Assembly (NCBI RefSeq): GCF_025753855.1
Contig: NZ_JAOWPT010000005.1
Location: 186,001-250,000 of the forward strand
Length of the DNA: 64,000 bases
Direction of reading: 5' to 3'
Origin: Mesorhizobium sp. ZC-5
GTDB lineage: Bacteria; Pseudomonadota; Alphaproteobacteria; Rhizobiales; Rhizobiaceae
The translations under genes were made by a program, and so were the position numbers. Below the pieces are notes generated by a model, which worked only from the letters and a program-made list of their open reading frames with translations, did no database searches and had not been told where the DNA came from. Shown here piece after piece: positions 26,650 through 34,444 of the stretch; the stretch's first letter is position 1, and every line of letters starts with the position of its first letter.

Positions 26650-27894
26650 TTAGTCACCGTACGAGATGCGATAAACGGCGCCGACCAGGTCGTCGGAGAC
26701 GAGAATGGATCCGTCACGCAGCTGCGCGATATCCACCGGCCGCCCGAGATATTCGCCATTGCCGTCGAGCCACCCTTCGGCGAACACTTCGCTTTCGCCC
26801 GCACTGCCATCCTCGTTGACCGCGGTGAACATGACGCGGGCACCGATCGGCGTAGTGCGGTTCCACGAGCCGTGCTGTGCCGAAAAGATGCCGCCCCGGT
26901 ATTTTTCGGGGAACTGCGTGCCGGAATAGAAGGTCATGCCGAGATCGGCGGCATGCGGCGCCATCTCGACTGCAGGTGGCACGGTGTCGGCCGGCGGCTC
27001 CTGGTCCTTGTATTCGGTGGTGCGCACCGTGCCGCCGCCGTACCAGGGAAAGCCGAAATTCTGTCCGGCGGCGGTCTGCCGGTTCAATTCGCCCGGCGGC
27101 TGGTCGTCGCCGAGCCCGTCGACCTGGTTGTCGGTGAACCAAAGGTCGCCGTTCTTCGGGTTGAAGTCGTGGCCGACCGAATTGCGGACGCCGGTCGTAA
27201 ATACCTCGCGGCCGGTGCCGTCCTGGCCGACGCGGATGATGCCTGAAATGCCGTGCTGCTTGTACAGGTCGAGTTTTTCCGGTGCCGGCACGTTGAACGG
27301 CTGGCCGAGCGAAATGTAGAGCTTGCCGTCCGGACCGACGCGGCAGACACGCGCGGTATGATTGTAGCTTTCCTCGTCGACTGGGATGAGTTCGCCCTGT
27401 TTCACGACGTTGAACGCAGCGACATCCGGCCCTTCATAGAAAAACTCGGCGGCAGGGAAAGAAAGGACCCGGTTCTGCTCGGCGAGATAAAGTACGCCCT
27501 CTGGCGAGAAGCAGGGACCGTTAGGCACCATGAAGTCGATTGACGGAGCGAAATCCTTCACTTCATCCGCGATCCTGTCCTTGTCGCGATCGGTAACCGC
27601 CCAGATCTTGGTCTTGCGGGTGCCGACGAAGGTGACGATGCCTTGCGGGCCGACCGCCATATGCCGGGCGTCGGGCACGATGGCGTAGAAGTCGATCTTG
27701 AAGCCTTCCGGCAACTTGATCTTCGCCAGCGTTGCCTTGATCGCCTCGGCCTTGGAACCGCCTTGTTCGATGATGGTGAAATCGGTGGTTCCTGTTTTCT
27801 TGAAACCGGACAGTTTTTCCAGATTGGTCTGCGCATGAACGACTGTCGCGGCGCTGGCCATGAGCGCCGCCAAGAGAACGGTCTTTTTAGACAT
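26650..27894 (-). CDS. PQQ-dependent sugar dehydrogenase-like (sorbosone dehydrogenase family)
   Basis: A 414-residue periplasmic protein with a signal peptide (MSKKTVLLAALMASAATVVH). The mature part is a six-bladed beta-propeller of the soluble glucose/sorbosone dehydrogenase type: GFKIDFYAIVPDARHMAVGP, then VGPDGKLYISLGQPFNVP, GVRNSVGHDFNPKNGDLWFT and DNQVDGLGDDQPPGELN, with late VEMAPHAADLGMTFYSG and SILVSDDLVGAVYRISYG. Such enzymes oxidise aldoses or sorbosone with PQQ and pass electrons to cytochrome c, whose gene follows. The sugar is unknown, and no PQQ synthesis genes are in the window. The ribosome site of this gene lies in a hairpin (27897-27925). Confidence 0.85.
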   Translation of the reverse strand: MSKKTVLLAALMASAATVVHAQTNLEKLSGFKKTGTTDFTIIEQGGSKAEAIKATLAKIKLPEGFKIDFYAIVPDARHMAVGPQGIVTFVGTRKTKIWAVTDRDKDRIADEVKDFAPSIDFMVPNGPCFSPEGVLYLAEQNRVLSFPAAEFFYEGPDVAAFNVVKQGELIPVDEESYNHTARVCRVGPDGKLYISLGQPFNVPAPEKLDLYKQHGISGIIRVGQDGTGREVFTTGVRNSVGHDFNPKNGDLWFTDNQVDGLGDDQPPGELNRQTAAGQNFGFPWYGGGTVRTTEYKDQEPPADTVPPAVEMAPHAADLGMTFYSGTQFPEKYRGGIFSAQHGSWNRTTPIGARVMFTAVNEDGSAGESEVFAEGWLDGNGEYLGRPVDIAQLRDGSILVSDDLVGAVYRISYGD

Positions 27895-27896
27895 GC

Positions 27897-27925
27897 TTTC
27901 CTCCCGGATGCCCCCCGGGAGGAAA
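27897..27925 (-). promoter_or_regulatory. Hairpin sequestering the ribosome-binding site of the PQQ dehydrogenase gene
   Basis: TTTCCTCCCGG (27897-27907) and CCGGGAGGAAA (27915-27925) pair perfectly over 11 bases with a 7-base loop. In minus-strand RNA, the arm nearest the ATG (27894) contains the ribosome-binding sequence GGGAGG, two to three bases from AGC-ATG, so folding would block initiation. Confidence 0.6.
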
Positions 27926-28008
27926 AACCTACCACCACGTTGGGTCTATCGGGAAGTTGGCAAAGGCATTCGGCATCTTCGCCGTTAGTATGAGAAGCTC
28001 ATACAGCC

Positions 28009-28398
28009 TCAGGCGGCCGCCACCATCTGCGCTTCGCCATTGGAGAACGACCATTCGTCGCGTTCCGAGGTGCTGATGACCACCATCACGTCTTCCTTGC
28101 GGACGCCGGGCTTTTGGCCAAGCAGTTCAACCAGGCGCTTGTAGAAGGCCTGCCTGGTTGCGGTCTCGCGCGGCCGGCCGGCGGTTATGGCGATGACGAT
28201 GAAGTCGTAGGAACGCGGCCCGCCGAAATAGTGGCGATCGAAGATCAGCCGGCCCGGCTCCAACTCGTGGAAGGCTTGGAACTTGTCGGTCAGCGGCACC
28301 TCGTATTCGTCAACCAGCGCCTGATGGATGCCGTCGGAAACGGCGGCGATGTATTCATCCGACTTGCCCTTGAGAAGCGTTACACGTGCGAATGGCAT
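28009..28398 (-). CDS. Tautomerase family protein
   Basis: A 129-residue protein of the tautomerase (4-oxalocrotonate-type/MIF fold, larger Tautomerase_2-like) group. The N-terminus MPFARVTLLKGKS exposes the catalytic Pro after Met removal, and the FDRHYFGGPRSYDFIVIAI segment is typical of this subgroup. I chose ATG 28398 because only this start places Pro at position 1; the frame is open to 28449. The natural reaction is unknown; relatives act on keto-enol compounds in aromatic catabolism. It is divergent from a LysR regulator, with an inverted repeat in the gap, and is upstream of the PQQ dehydrogenase on the same strand. Confidence 0.87.
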   Translation of the reverse strand: MPFARVTLLKGKSDEYIAAVSDGIHQALVDEYEVPLTDKFQAFHELEPGRLIFDRHYFGGPRSYDFIVIAITAGRPRETATRQAFYKRLVELLGQKPGVRKEDVMVVISTSERDEWSFSNGEAQMVAAA

Positions 28399-28463
28399 TG
28401 GAGTGGTCCCTTTGTTGGTTGCCCGAACGGGCTTGACACCATGGACCATAGCGATGCACGATT

Positions 28464-28511
28464 ATCCTGAAAATTCGGAAGTTTTGTAATATTAATCCCA
28501 AAAATCAGGAT
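28464..28511. promoter_or_regulatory. Inverted-repeat operator candidate for the LysR regulator
   Basis: ATCCTGA (28464-28470) and TCAGGAT (28505-28511) are exact inverted repeats in the gap between the divergent tautomerase and LysR genes. Extended arms (ATCCTGAAAATT and AAAAATCAGGAT) differ at one base. LysR regulators usually bind such sites beside their own gene. Confidence 0.5.
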
Positions 28512-28518
28512 GGTTGTG

Positions 28519-29418
28519 ATGAGCCGCATCAATTTCGAACTCGATGTGCTGCGCAGTTTCGTCACGGGTGTCGAACTCGGCAGCTTCGCGCAGGCGGCTG
28601 AGAGGCTCGGCCGTTCAACCTCGGCGGTAAGCGCGCAGTTGCGCAAGCTGGAAGAGCAGGCGGGAACCGCTGTCTTCCGCAAGGCTGGGCGCGGTCTGGC
28701 GCTCACCGAAGCCGGCGAAACGATGCTCGCCTATGCACGCCGGTTGATCGACCTCAACGACGAGGCGGCGGGCGCGATGCGCGGCACCGATCTGGAAGGG
28801 TGGGTGCGGCTCGGCATGCCGGAGGATTTCGGCGAGGCGGTGCTGCCGGACGTTCTTGGCCGCTTCTCCCGCGCTCATCCGAAGGTGCGCATCGAGGCAC
28901 GGGTGGCGCGCAACGCCGACCTGCTCGCTCAAGCTGCGGAAAATCGTCTCGATCTGGCACTTGTCTGGAACGACGGCAGCATCGCGACGCGCGGCGAAAC
29001 CGTCTCTGAGGTGCAATTGCGATGGATCGGGCCGACCGCCAAGCGCGAAATCTGGCGGGCGGGCCGCGAACCGCTGCCGCTGGTGGTATTCGAAGCGCCA
29101 TGCATCGTGCGTTCGGCGGCGACAAACGCTCTCGACCGTGCCGGCATCCCGTGGCGCGTCGTGGTCACCAGCCCGAGCCTCGGCGGACTGTGGGCCGCGG
29201 TCTCCGCCGGCCTCGGCTACACGATCCGCACCGGCATCGGTCTCCCCGCCACAGTTCATGCGATGGCTGTGGGCGAGGGTGGATTGCCAAAACTTCCGTC
29301 GTTGGCGCTGTCGCTGCGCCGGGCCGGCGTCGACCACGGGTCGCCGGCCGATCTCCTTGCGGGGATCGTGCTCGATGAGGTCAGAAGCGCCACGGCTGCC
29401 TTGCCGCTGGCAGCCTGA
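28519..29418 (+). CDS. LysR-family transcriptional regulator
   Basis: A 299-residue regulator. The N-terminal winged helix is complete: LDVLRSFVTGVELGSFAQAA, then ERLGRSTSAVSAQLRKLEEQ, the LysR recognition helix. The substrate-binding domain follows from about residue 90 (VRLGMPEDFGEAVLP). LysR proteins sense a small metabolite and control a divergent target. Here that is the tautomerase gene, whose start is 120 bases away across an inverted repeat. I prefer ATG 28519 (MSRINFELD) with AGGATGG upstream; ATG 28510 is also in frame and overlaps the proposed operator. It converges with the ribbon-helix-helix gene, only 6 bases apart. Confidence 0.92.
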   Translation: MSRINFELDVLRSFVTGVELGSFAQAAERLGRSTSAVSAQLRKLEEQAGTAVFRKAGRGLALTEAGETMLAYARRLIDLNDEAAGAMRGTDLEGWVRLGMPEDFGEAVLPDVLGRFSRAHPKVRIEARVARNADLLAQAAENRLDLALVWNDGSIATRGETVSEVQLRWIGPTAKREIWRAGREPLPLVVFEAPCIVRSAATNALDRAGIPWRVVVTSPSLGGLWAAVSAGLGYTIRTGIGLPATVHAMAVGEGGLPKLPSLALSLRRAGVDHGSPADLLAGIVLDEVRSATAALPLAA

Positions 29419-29424
29419 CGGCGC

Positions 29425-29730
29425 TCAGGCGGCCCTGCTTCTCAACTCGGTGACCTCGGCCTCCGATGGCCGGTGGCCGCGCAGATAGAGTGCGCAAGTG
29501 GTCCGCAGCATCGAAGCGAAGTTTGGGATTTCGCCATTGATCTCAAGCGCTTCGTCGTAAAGCTTCGAGATGAACTTCGGTGTCGAAAGCCCTTGGCCCT
29601 GCGCGATTTCGTCGAGCAGCGACCAGAAGGTAGCCTCAAGCTGGATGCTGGTCGAATGTCCGCCAATGCGGATGGAGCGGTTAACCTGCCGATAGCCTTC
29701 CGGGTCCTGCCCGGCAAATACCCTGCACAT
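29425..29730 (-). CDS. Ribbon-helix-helix domain protein
   Basis: A 101-residue protein with a ribbon-helix-helix fold of the RHH_4 type: NRSIRIGGHSTSIQLEATFW gives the strand and first helix, and LSTPKFISKLYDEALEINGE the second. It is a probable DNA-binding regulator, or a related small protein with unknown function. The start is ATG 29730 with GGGAGG upstream in RNA sense. It is divergent from the glyoxalase-like gene across about 200 bases. No toxin-like partner gene lies next to it, so I do not call it an antitoxin. Confidence 0.8.
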   Translation of the reverse strand: MCRVFAGQDPEGYRQVNRSIRIGGHSTSIQLEATFWSLLDEIAQGQGLSTPKFISKLYDEALEINGEIPNFASMLRTTCALYLRGHRPSEAEVTELRSRAA

Positions 29731-29935
29731 GATGAAACCTCCCGTTCTTGTTGCTCTTGGGCAGACAAGAGGCCGTCCGCCGTCCATTTCCGGGCAGTTT
29801 CCGCCGATTTGGCCGCAGCGGCAATCGGACTTTCGTCCTTGCCGGGCGGCAATTTCCGGGCGTGGTAACCGGCTGCCACCCGTTCGTTGGCCAACGGATC
29901 ATAATCGCTCCCGTTAACGGCAGCCGGAGGTGCAT

Positions 29936-30331
29936 TTGGCGAAAGCGATCCACTCGATGCTCCGGGTTCTCGACGAGGCCCGTTCGGTCGGTTTCTACAA
30001 AACTGCTTTCGGCCTCGATATCGCCGAGCGGCTGGATTTCGACACCTTCACGCTGGTCTACATGCGCAATGCCGAGGCCGATTTCGAGGTCGAGCTGACT
30101 ATCAACAAGGGCAGGGCGGAACCTTATGCGTTGGGCGACGGCTACGGCCATATCGCCTTCGCCGTCGACGATCTCGACGCCGAGCACAAGCGCTTCGAGA
30201 CGGTCGGCTTCAATCCCAGGAAAATCGTGGAATTCAACAAGGATGGCGCGCTGCTGGCGCGGTTCTTCTTTGTCGCCGATCCCGACGGTTACCAGATCGA
30301 GGTTCTGCAACGGCACGGCCGTTACCGATGA
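29936..30331 (+). CDS. VOC-family lactoylglutathione lyase-like protein
   Basis: A 131-residue protein of the vicinal-oxygen-chelate fold. AKAIHSMLRVLDEARSVGFY opens the first module and GDGYGHIAFAVDDLDAEHKR the second, with the metal-ligand region DPDGYQIEVLQR near the end. It is close to rhizobial GloA-like lyases that convert the methylglyoxal-glutathione adduct to lactoylglutathione. The start is probably TTG 29936: GGAGG lies 5 bases upstream and the resulting MAKAIHSM is the usual family N-terminus; GTG 29930 is an alternative. A Tat-exported dehydrogenase subunit gene follows 85 bases downstream on the same strand. Confidence 0.85.
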   Translation: MAKAIHSMLRVLDEARSVGFYKTAFGLDIAERLDFDTFTLVYMRNAEADFEVELTINKGRAEPYALGDGYGHIAFAVDDLDAEHKRFETVGFNPRKIVEFNKDGALLARFFFVADPDGYQIEVLQRHGRYR

Positions 30332-30416
30332 GACCGTGAAAGGCCGCGCCGGAGAGGGGCGCGGCTCAGCCAGCCAATCGCGTCTTCGGGCGCCACAGCA
30401 AGCAAGGGAGGAAAAC

Positions 30417-30956
30417 ATGGTCACACTTTACGAAAGCAAGCCGGGGTTGTCGCGCCGCGAGCTTCTGCGCCGCGGCAGTACGCTCGGTGCAGGCGCACTG
30501 CTCGTCATCAGCGGAAGTGCCGTCATCAGCCCGCAACAGGCATGGGGGCTGGAAACCACCGCGCTGAAGCCGGAGACGATGGCGACGCTGATCCAGATGG
30601 CGCGCGACGTCTACCCTCACGACCAGATCCCCGACCGCTTCTACGCTATCGCGGTGAAGAGCCACGATGAAACGGCGGCGAAGGATCCGGCGCACAAGGA
30701 ACTGATCGAGAAGGGCATCGCCGACCTCGACACGAAGGCCGGCGCCGGCGGCTATGCCGGCCTCGGCTGGGAAGAGGAGCGGGTGAAACTGCTCACCGCG
30801 ATCGAGGATACGCCGTTCTTCCAGGCGGTGCGCGGCGGCCTCGTCGTCGGACTCTACAACCAGAAGGATGTCTGGCCGCTGTTCGGCTACGAGGGCGAGT
30901 CCTACTCGAAGGGCGGCTATATCACCCGCGGCTTCGACGACATCGAGTGGCTCTGA
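30417..30956 (+). CDS. Tat-exported small subunit of a GMC-type dehydrogenase (gluconate 2-dehydrogenase subunit 3-like)
   Basis: A 179-residue exported protein. The twin-arginine signal is S12-R13-R14-E-L-L-R-R, followed by GAGALLVISGSAVISPQQAWG as the hydrophobic region. The mature part resembles the small subunit of membrane-bound gluconate/sorbitol/fructose dehydrogenases (MARDVYPHDQIPDRFYA and the C-terminal FGYEGESYSKGGYITRGFDD). This subunit is needed to export the flavoprotein, which lacks its own signal, through the Tat pathway. GGGAGG precedes the ATG. The GMC flavoprotein gene follows after 40 bases. A cytochrome subunit gene is not adjacent. Confidence 0.85.
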   Translation: MVTLYESKPGLSRRELLRRGSTLGAGALLVISGSAVISPQQAWGLETTALKPETMATLIQMARDVYPHDQIPDRFYAIAVKSHDETAAKDPAHKELIEKGIADLDTKAGAGGYAGLGWEEERVKLLTAIEDTPFFQAVRGGLVVGLYNQKDVWPLFGYEGESYSKGGYITRGFDDIEWL

Positions 30957-30996
30957 CAGCTTTCTCTAGAAATTCACGGCCTTTGGGGAGGAAACC

Positions 30997-32568
30997 ATGG
31001 CTGCACAATATGATCTCAACGACGACAAGGTGGTCGTTATCATCGGCTCGGGTGCCGGCGGCGGCACGCTCGGCAACGAACTCGCGCAAAAGGGCATCGA
31101 CGTCGTCATTCTCGAAGCCGGGCCGCGCATCGAATATGAGGACTTCATCAATGACGAGTGGGACTCGTTCTCACAGCTCGCCTGGCTCGACAATCGCACC
31201 ACAAGCGGCGGCTGGCGCGTTTCCAAGGACTTTCCCAATTTGCCGGCCTGGATCGTCAAGGCGGTAGGCGGCACCACCACACACTGGGCAGGCGCATCGC
31301 TGCGCTTCCAGGAGCATGAATTCAAGGACCTGACCCATTACGGCAAGGTGGAAGGCGCCAACCTGCTCGACTGGCCGATCACCCTGGCTGATCTCGAGCC
31401 GTTCTACGCCAAGGCCGAAGACAAGATGGGGGTGACCCGCACCAATGGCATCGAAGGCTTGCCGCCAAGCAACAATTTCAAGGTGTTCAAGGCGGGCGCC
31501 GACAAACTCGGCTACAAGGAATGCCACACCGGCAACATGGCCATCAATTCGGCCGAGCGCGACGGCCGCATGGGCTGCCAGCAGACGGGCTTCTGCTTCC
31601 AGGGCTGCAAATGGGGCGCCAAATGGTCGACGCTCTATACCGAGATCCCGAAAGGCGAGGCGACGGGCAAGCTGGAGGTGCGGCCGAACAGCCATGCCGT
31701 CAAAATCGAGCATGACGCGTCGGGGAAAATCACCGGCGTCGTCTACGCCGACAAGGACGGCAAGCTGCAAAGCCAGAAAGCGCGCCTTGTCTGCGTTGCC
31801 TGCAATTCGATCGAGAGCCCGCGGCTGCTGCTGAATTCGGCCTCGACCATGTTCCCGGACGGGCTGGCCAATTCGTCCGGCCAGGTCGGCAAGAATTATA
31901 TGCGCCACACCACCGGCTCGGTTTATGCGATCTTCGACAAGCCGGTGCATTTCTATCGCGGCACCACCATGGCCGGCATCATCCGCGACGAGGCAAAACA
32001 CGATCCATCGCGGGGCTTCGTGGGCGGTTATGAACTGGAGACGCTGGCGCTCGGAATTCCGTTCATGGCAGCCTTCCTCAATCCAGGCGGCTGGGGACGC
32101 GGCTTTACCACGGTGCTCGACCATTACGATTCCATGGCCGGCATGTGGATCGTCGGCGAGGACATGCCGCAGGAGCAGAATGCCGTAAAGCTGCATGCCG
32201 AGTTGAAGGACAAGCACGGGATGCCAATCCCCGATGTCTCGTTCACCGACCATCCGAACGATGTCGCCATGCGCAATCATGCCTACAAGCAGGGCATGGC
32301 ACTCTACGACGCCGTCGGCGCAACGCGCTCGTTCCCCACGCCGCCTTATCCGTCGACACATAACCTAGGCACCAACCGGATGAGCGAGAAGGCTTCCGAC
32401 GGCGTCGTCAACAAGTTTGGCCAGACGCATGACATCAAGAACCTGTTTGTGTCCGACGGCAGCCAGTTCACTACTGGAGCAGCCGAAAACCCGACACTGA
32501 CCATTGTTACGCTGGCGATCCGCCAGGCCGAGCACATTGCCGGGGAAATGGCGGCGGGCACGATTTAG
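30997..32568 (+). CDS. GMC-family flavoprotein dehydrogenase, large subunit
   Basis: A 523-residue FAD enzyme of the glucose-methanol-choline group. The FAD-binding motif is VVIIGSGAGGGTLGNEL at about 9-25; the cysteine-containing segment MGCQQTGFCFQGCKWG (three Cys in a short stretch) matches the gluconate 2-dehydrogenase subgroup; the C-terminal FAD region is ENPTLTIVTLAIRQAEHIAG. It oxidises an alcohol or sugar acid on the periplasmic side, delivering electrons to a cytochrome. The Tat-signal small subunit upstream is its probable escort. The substrate is unknown, and the usual three-heme cytochrome subunit is missing from the operon. A strong hairpin follows. Confidence 0.9.
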   Translation: MAAQYDLNDDKVVVIIGSGAGGGTLGNELAQKGIDVVILEAGPRIEYEDFINDEWDSFSQLAWLDNRTTSGGWRVSKDFPNLPAWIVKAVGGTTTHWAGASLRFQEHEFKDLTHYGKVEGANLLDWPITLADLEPFYAKAEDKMGVTRTNGIEGLPPSNNFKVFKAGADKLGYKECHTGNMAINSAERDGRMGCQQTGFCFQGCKWGAKWSTLYTEIPKGEATGKLEVRPNSHAVKIEHDASGKITGVVYADKDGKLQSQKARLVCVACNSIESPRLLLNSASTMFPDGLANSSGQVGKNYMRHTTGSVYAIFDKPVHFYRGTTMAGIIRDEAKHDPSRGFVGGYELETLALGIPFMAAFLNPGGWGRGFTTVLDHYDSMAGMWIVGEDMPQEQNAVKLHAELKDKHGMPIPDVSFTDHPNDVAMRNHAYKQGMALYDAVGATRSFPTPPYPSTHNLGTNRMSEKASDGVVNKFGQTHDIKNLFVSDGSQFTTGAAENPTLTIVTLAIRQAEHIAGEMAAGTI

Positions 32569-32602
32569 AAGGCTCGCCGCGCAAGCACCTCCCACCCGGC
32601 GG

Positions 32603-32639
32603 AAACCGGCGCGAACGCCATGCCCGTTCGCGCCGGTTT
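32603..32639 (+). terminator. Hairpin after the GMC dehydrogenase operon
   Basis: AAACCGGCGCGAACG and CGTTCGCGCCGGTTT are perfect 15-base arms with a 7-base loop, 35 bases after the stop codon, ending in TTT. The U run is short, but the stem is the longest perfect one in this region. Confidence 0.75.
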
Positions 32640-32673
32640 GCCCTGAGCGACAGGGCAAGGTTAGGTTGAGCCC

Positions 32674-32916
32674 ATGCCGCGCTTCGCTGACACGCATGTC
32701 TTCCGTGCCGAACGTTTCTCGCTGGGGATCGATCGCGACACCGGCGAACACTTCCTCTCGACGCCGGTCAGCGGAAATATGCACGCCGTTGAGTTCGAGG
32801 CATATTTTTCGATCACCGACAGCGAGTATCGGCTGTTTTCCGAAAATCCCAATGCGGCGTTGGATTTCCTGGAAGATTGCCGGATGGCCAGGCAAGATGC
32901 GCGTCGTATCGGCTGA
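32674..32916 (+). CDS. Small hypothetical protein
   Basis: An 80-residue protein, starting ATG 32674 (MPRFADTHVFRAERFSLG). It reads like a real small domain, with alternating hydrophobic residues in VEFEAYFSITDSEYRLF and a helical end NAALDFLEDCRMARQDARRI. I do not recognise the family. There is no obvious ribosome site within 10 bases, and it is flanked by an operon-ending hairpin upstream, so it would need its own promoter. The codon use matches neighbours. It may belong with the ParB-like gene 122 bases downstream, but nothing demonstrates this. Confidence 0.5.
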   Translation: MPRFADTHVFRAERFSLGIDRDTGEHFLSTPVSGNMHAVEFEAYFSITDSEYRLFSENPNAALDFLEDCRMARQDARRIG

Positions 32917-33037
32917 CGGGCCGCCACTGCGTATCGTCACCCATCAACCCTGTTGCCGCTTTGGCAGCCCGATCCACCATGGACTTCAGGCCGGAAGCTC
33001 TATTCATTGCGAGTGTCACATTCGGATGGATGGAAGA

Positions 33038-33286
33038 ATGCTGCGGGTCGAACAATTCAAGATCGACGACATCTATATCCCGACGGCACGTCGCAAGACG
33101 CTGCATCCCGAGACGGTGCGCCTGCTCGCCGAGGATATTCTCGAGAATGGCCTGAAGCAGCCCATCATGGTCCGCCACGACGGCAAAAGGCATATTCTCG
33201 TTGAAGGCTTGCACCGGCTGGAAGCTTGCAAATGGCTGGGCGAGACCACCATCTCCGGCTACCTGGTGCAGGCGCGTCGACACTGA
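33038..33286 (+). CDS. Small ParB/Srx-like nuclease-domain protein
   Basis: An 82-residue protein that corresponds to just the N-terminal ParB/sulfiredoxin-like domain: MLRVEQFKIDDIYIP, then TVRLLAEDILENGLKQPIMV, HDGKRHILVEGLHRLEACKW. The EGLHRLEA segment matches the G-E-R-R-xx-A box (phosphate/nucleotide binding) of ParB-like domains. ParB proteins partition chromosomes; stand-alone domains of this size occur in plasmid, phage and regulatory settings with varied roles. The helix-turn-helix and C-terminal parts of ParB are absent. ATG 33038 was chosen (GGATGGAA upstream); ATG 33026 would add four residues. It converges with the DUF2165 gene, 7 bases away. Confidence 0.72.
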   Translation: MLRVEQFKIDDIYIPTARRKTLHPETVRLLAEDILENGLKQPIMVRHDGKRHILVEGLHRLEACKWLGETTISGYLVQARRH

Positions 33287-33293
33287 GGTTTTG

Positions 33294-33791
33294 TCAGGCG
33301 ATCGGCAGATTCATCACGATGATGCCCAGGATGGAAAGACCGATCAGCGTGAAATGCGTCAGTTGCAGGCCCTCCTGGCGAATGTGGTAGGCGAACCAGC
33401 CGCCGCCAAGCAGCATGACGAACGACATGAAGGCGAGGACGGACAGCGCCAGATTGGCGCGCGAAACAGCCTCGTTGATGTCGGCTCCGGCGAACAGCGC
33501 GGCGCTCAGCCCAAAAACCGCATACCAGAACAGCACCGCTGCCACACCCTCGATGAGAGTGATGAAGCTGTAGACCGCCAGATGCAGCGCTGGCGCGTTG
33601 ACACGACGCGACAGAAGCGGCGACTGGATCGTCGGCGGCTGGTCGAACATCTGCATGCCCATGAGGCGGCCGATCGCCGCAACGCCGGCTCCGAACCCCA
33701 TGATGTTGTTGAAGAAACCCACGGTGAGCCACAGCGCCAGCCCTCCCGCAAGCACCAGTTTGAACAGAAGCAGGGTGTCTGTGACGGTCAC
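33294..33791 (-). CDS. DUF2165-family small membrane protein
   Basis: A 165-residue inner-membrane protein with four hydrophobic segments: about 6-28, 68-92, 111-134 and 140-160. The loop after the first segment (FNNIMGFGAGVAAIGRLMGM) and the ALHLAVYSFITLIEGVAAVLFW segment are typical of DUF2165, a predicted family with unknown role. The start is GTG 33791 with AAAGGAG upstream; the ORF extends further but without a hydrophobic start. It converges with the ParB-like gene and is divergent from unannotated sequence up to 34158. Confidence 0.75.
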   Translation of the reverse strand: MTVTDTLLLFKLVLAGGLALWLTVGFFNNIMGFGAGVAAIGRLMGMQMFDQPPTIQSPLLSRRVNAPALHLAVYSFITLIEGVAAVLFWYAVFGLSAALFAGADINEAVSRANLALSVLAFMSFVMLLGGGWFAYHIRQEGLQLTHFTLIGLSILGIIVMNLPIA

Positions 33792-34158
33792 GTTGGAATC
33801 TCCTTTGCGAGGCCGGGCATCGCGCAACTGGTTTGTGCCTCGGGTCTGCCTTCCATTGTTGGCTTAGATGAAGAGATGACGATTGGCTGCGGCGTTTGTG
33901 ACGTTCCCAGTGGAAAATCTCACTTGTCGGGATTTATCCAATGCCCAGCCGAGAAGTGGTCAAACTGAATCGCTTGCTTCTCGTGCATCGGCGAAAGTGC
34001 ATGCTATCGTCCATCCGGGCAGGGTGAGTCGCCGGTTCAGGCGTTCCAAAAAGGTTTTGACATCGGACGGCGGTGGTTTCGGCCTCGCGCAAGCTTCGAT
34101 GACTACAGGCAAGGGTGTTCGTATCGAGTTCAGCGGGTTGGTCGAATGGGGGAAGCCA
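33792..34158. other. Gap without a convincing gene
   Basis: 367 bases between the DUF2165 start and the next small gene. A frame is open from 33883 through into the 66-residue gene, but the translation before 34159 (rich in Arg, Ser and Pro, no ribosome site at its start) looks non-coding. A TTGACA at 34057 lacks a matching -10 hexamer at normal spacing. I see no RNA gene or repeat here. Confidence 0.6.
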
Positions 34159-34359
34159 ATGCTGCATTTTGTCGAAGACACGTCCAAGCGCCGGTTGACG
34201 GATCGCGTCGACATACTCACCGCCGTGAACATTCTCAGGACGCGTGGTTACCGCACCGAAGAAATCATCGTCGAGATGACCAAGGTCTTTTATGTCGATC
34301 TCGATGAATTCAACGAAGTGCTGAAGTCCGACGCGGCATTTCGTTCGATTTCCTTTTGA
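34159..34359 (+). CDS. Conserved-looking small protein of unknown function
   Basis: A 66-residue protein, MLHFVEDTSKRRLTDRVDIL onward, rich in charged residues and ending DAAFRSISF. It looks helical (ILTAVNILRTRGYRTEEIIV, then DLDEFNEVLKSD) and soluble. The start is ATG 34159 with GGGGGAAG upstream; a longer start would add poorly coding sequence. I do not recognise a family. Similar short proteins occur as single genes in rhizobia, but I cannot name any partner. It precedes another hypothetical gene by 85 bases. Confidence 0.55.
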   Translation: MLHFVEDTSKRRLTDRVDILTAVNILRTRGYRTEEIIVEMTKVFYVDLDEFNEVLKSDAAFRSISF

Positions 34360-34444
34360 ATAAAATTGCGGTTCCGATCGGAACCGATTTCCGATCTTTG
34401 TCGGCCAAGATCGCGGCCCGGATGATATTTTCTGGGACCATGTG

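Noticed and set aside
29425-29730. Ribbon-helix-helix gene as the antitoxin of a toxin-antitoxin pair.
   Set aside because: No small toxin-like gene overlaps or adjoins it; the neighbours are a LysR regulator (convergent) and a VOC protein (divergent).
30343-30365. GCCGCGCC/GGCGCGGC stem between the VOC and Tat-subunit genes as a terminator.
   Set aside because: No U run follows, and the stem is GC-only with a 7-base loop; it may just be high-G+C chance pairing.
33883-34158. Upstream extension of the small gene at 34159.
   Set aside because: Arg/Ser-rich translation, no ribosome site at its start, and poor coding character; only the downstream 66 residues look like a protein.
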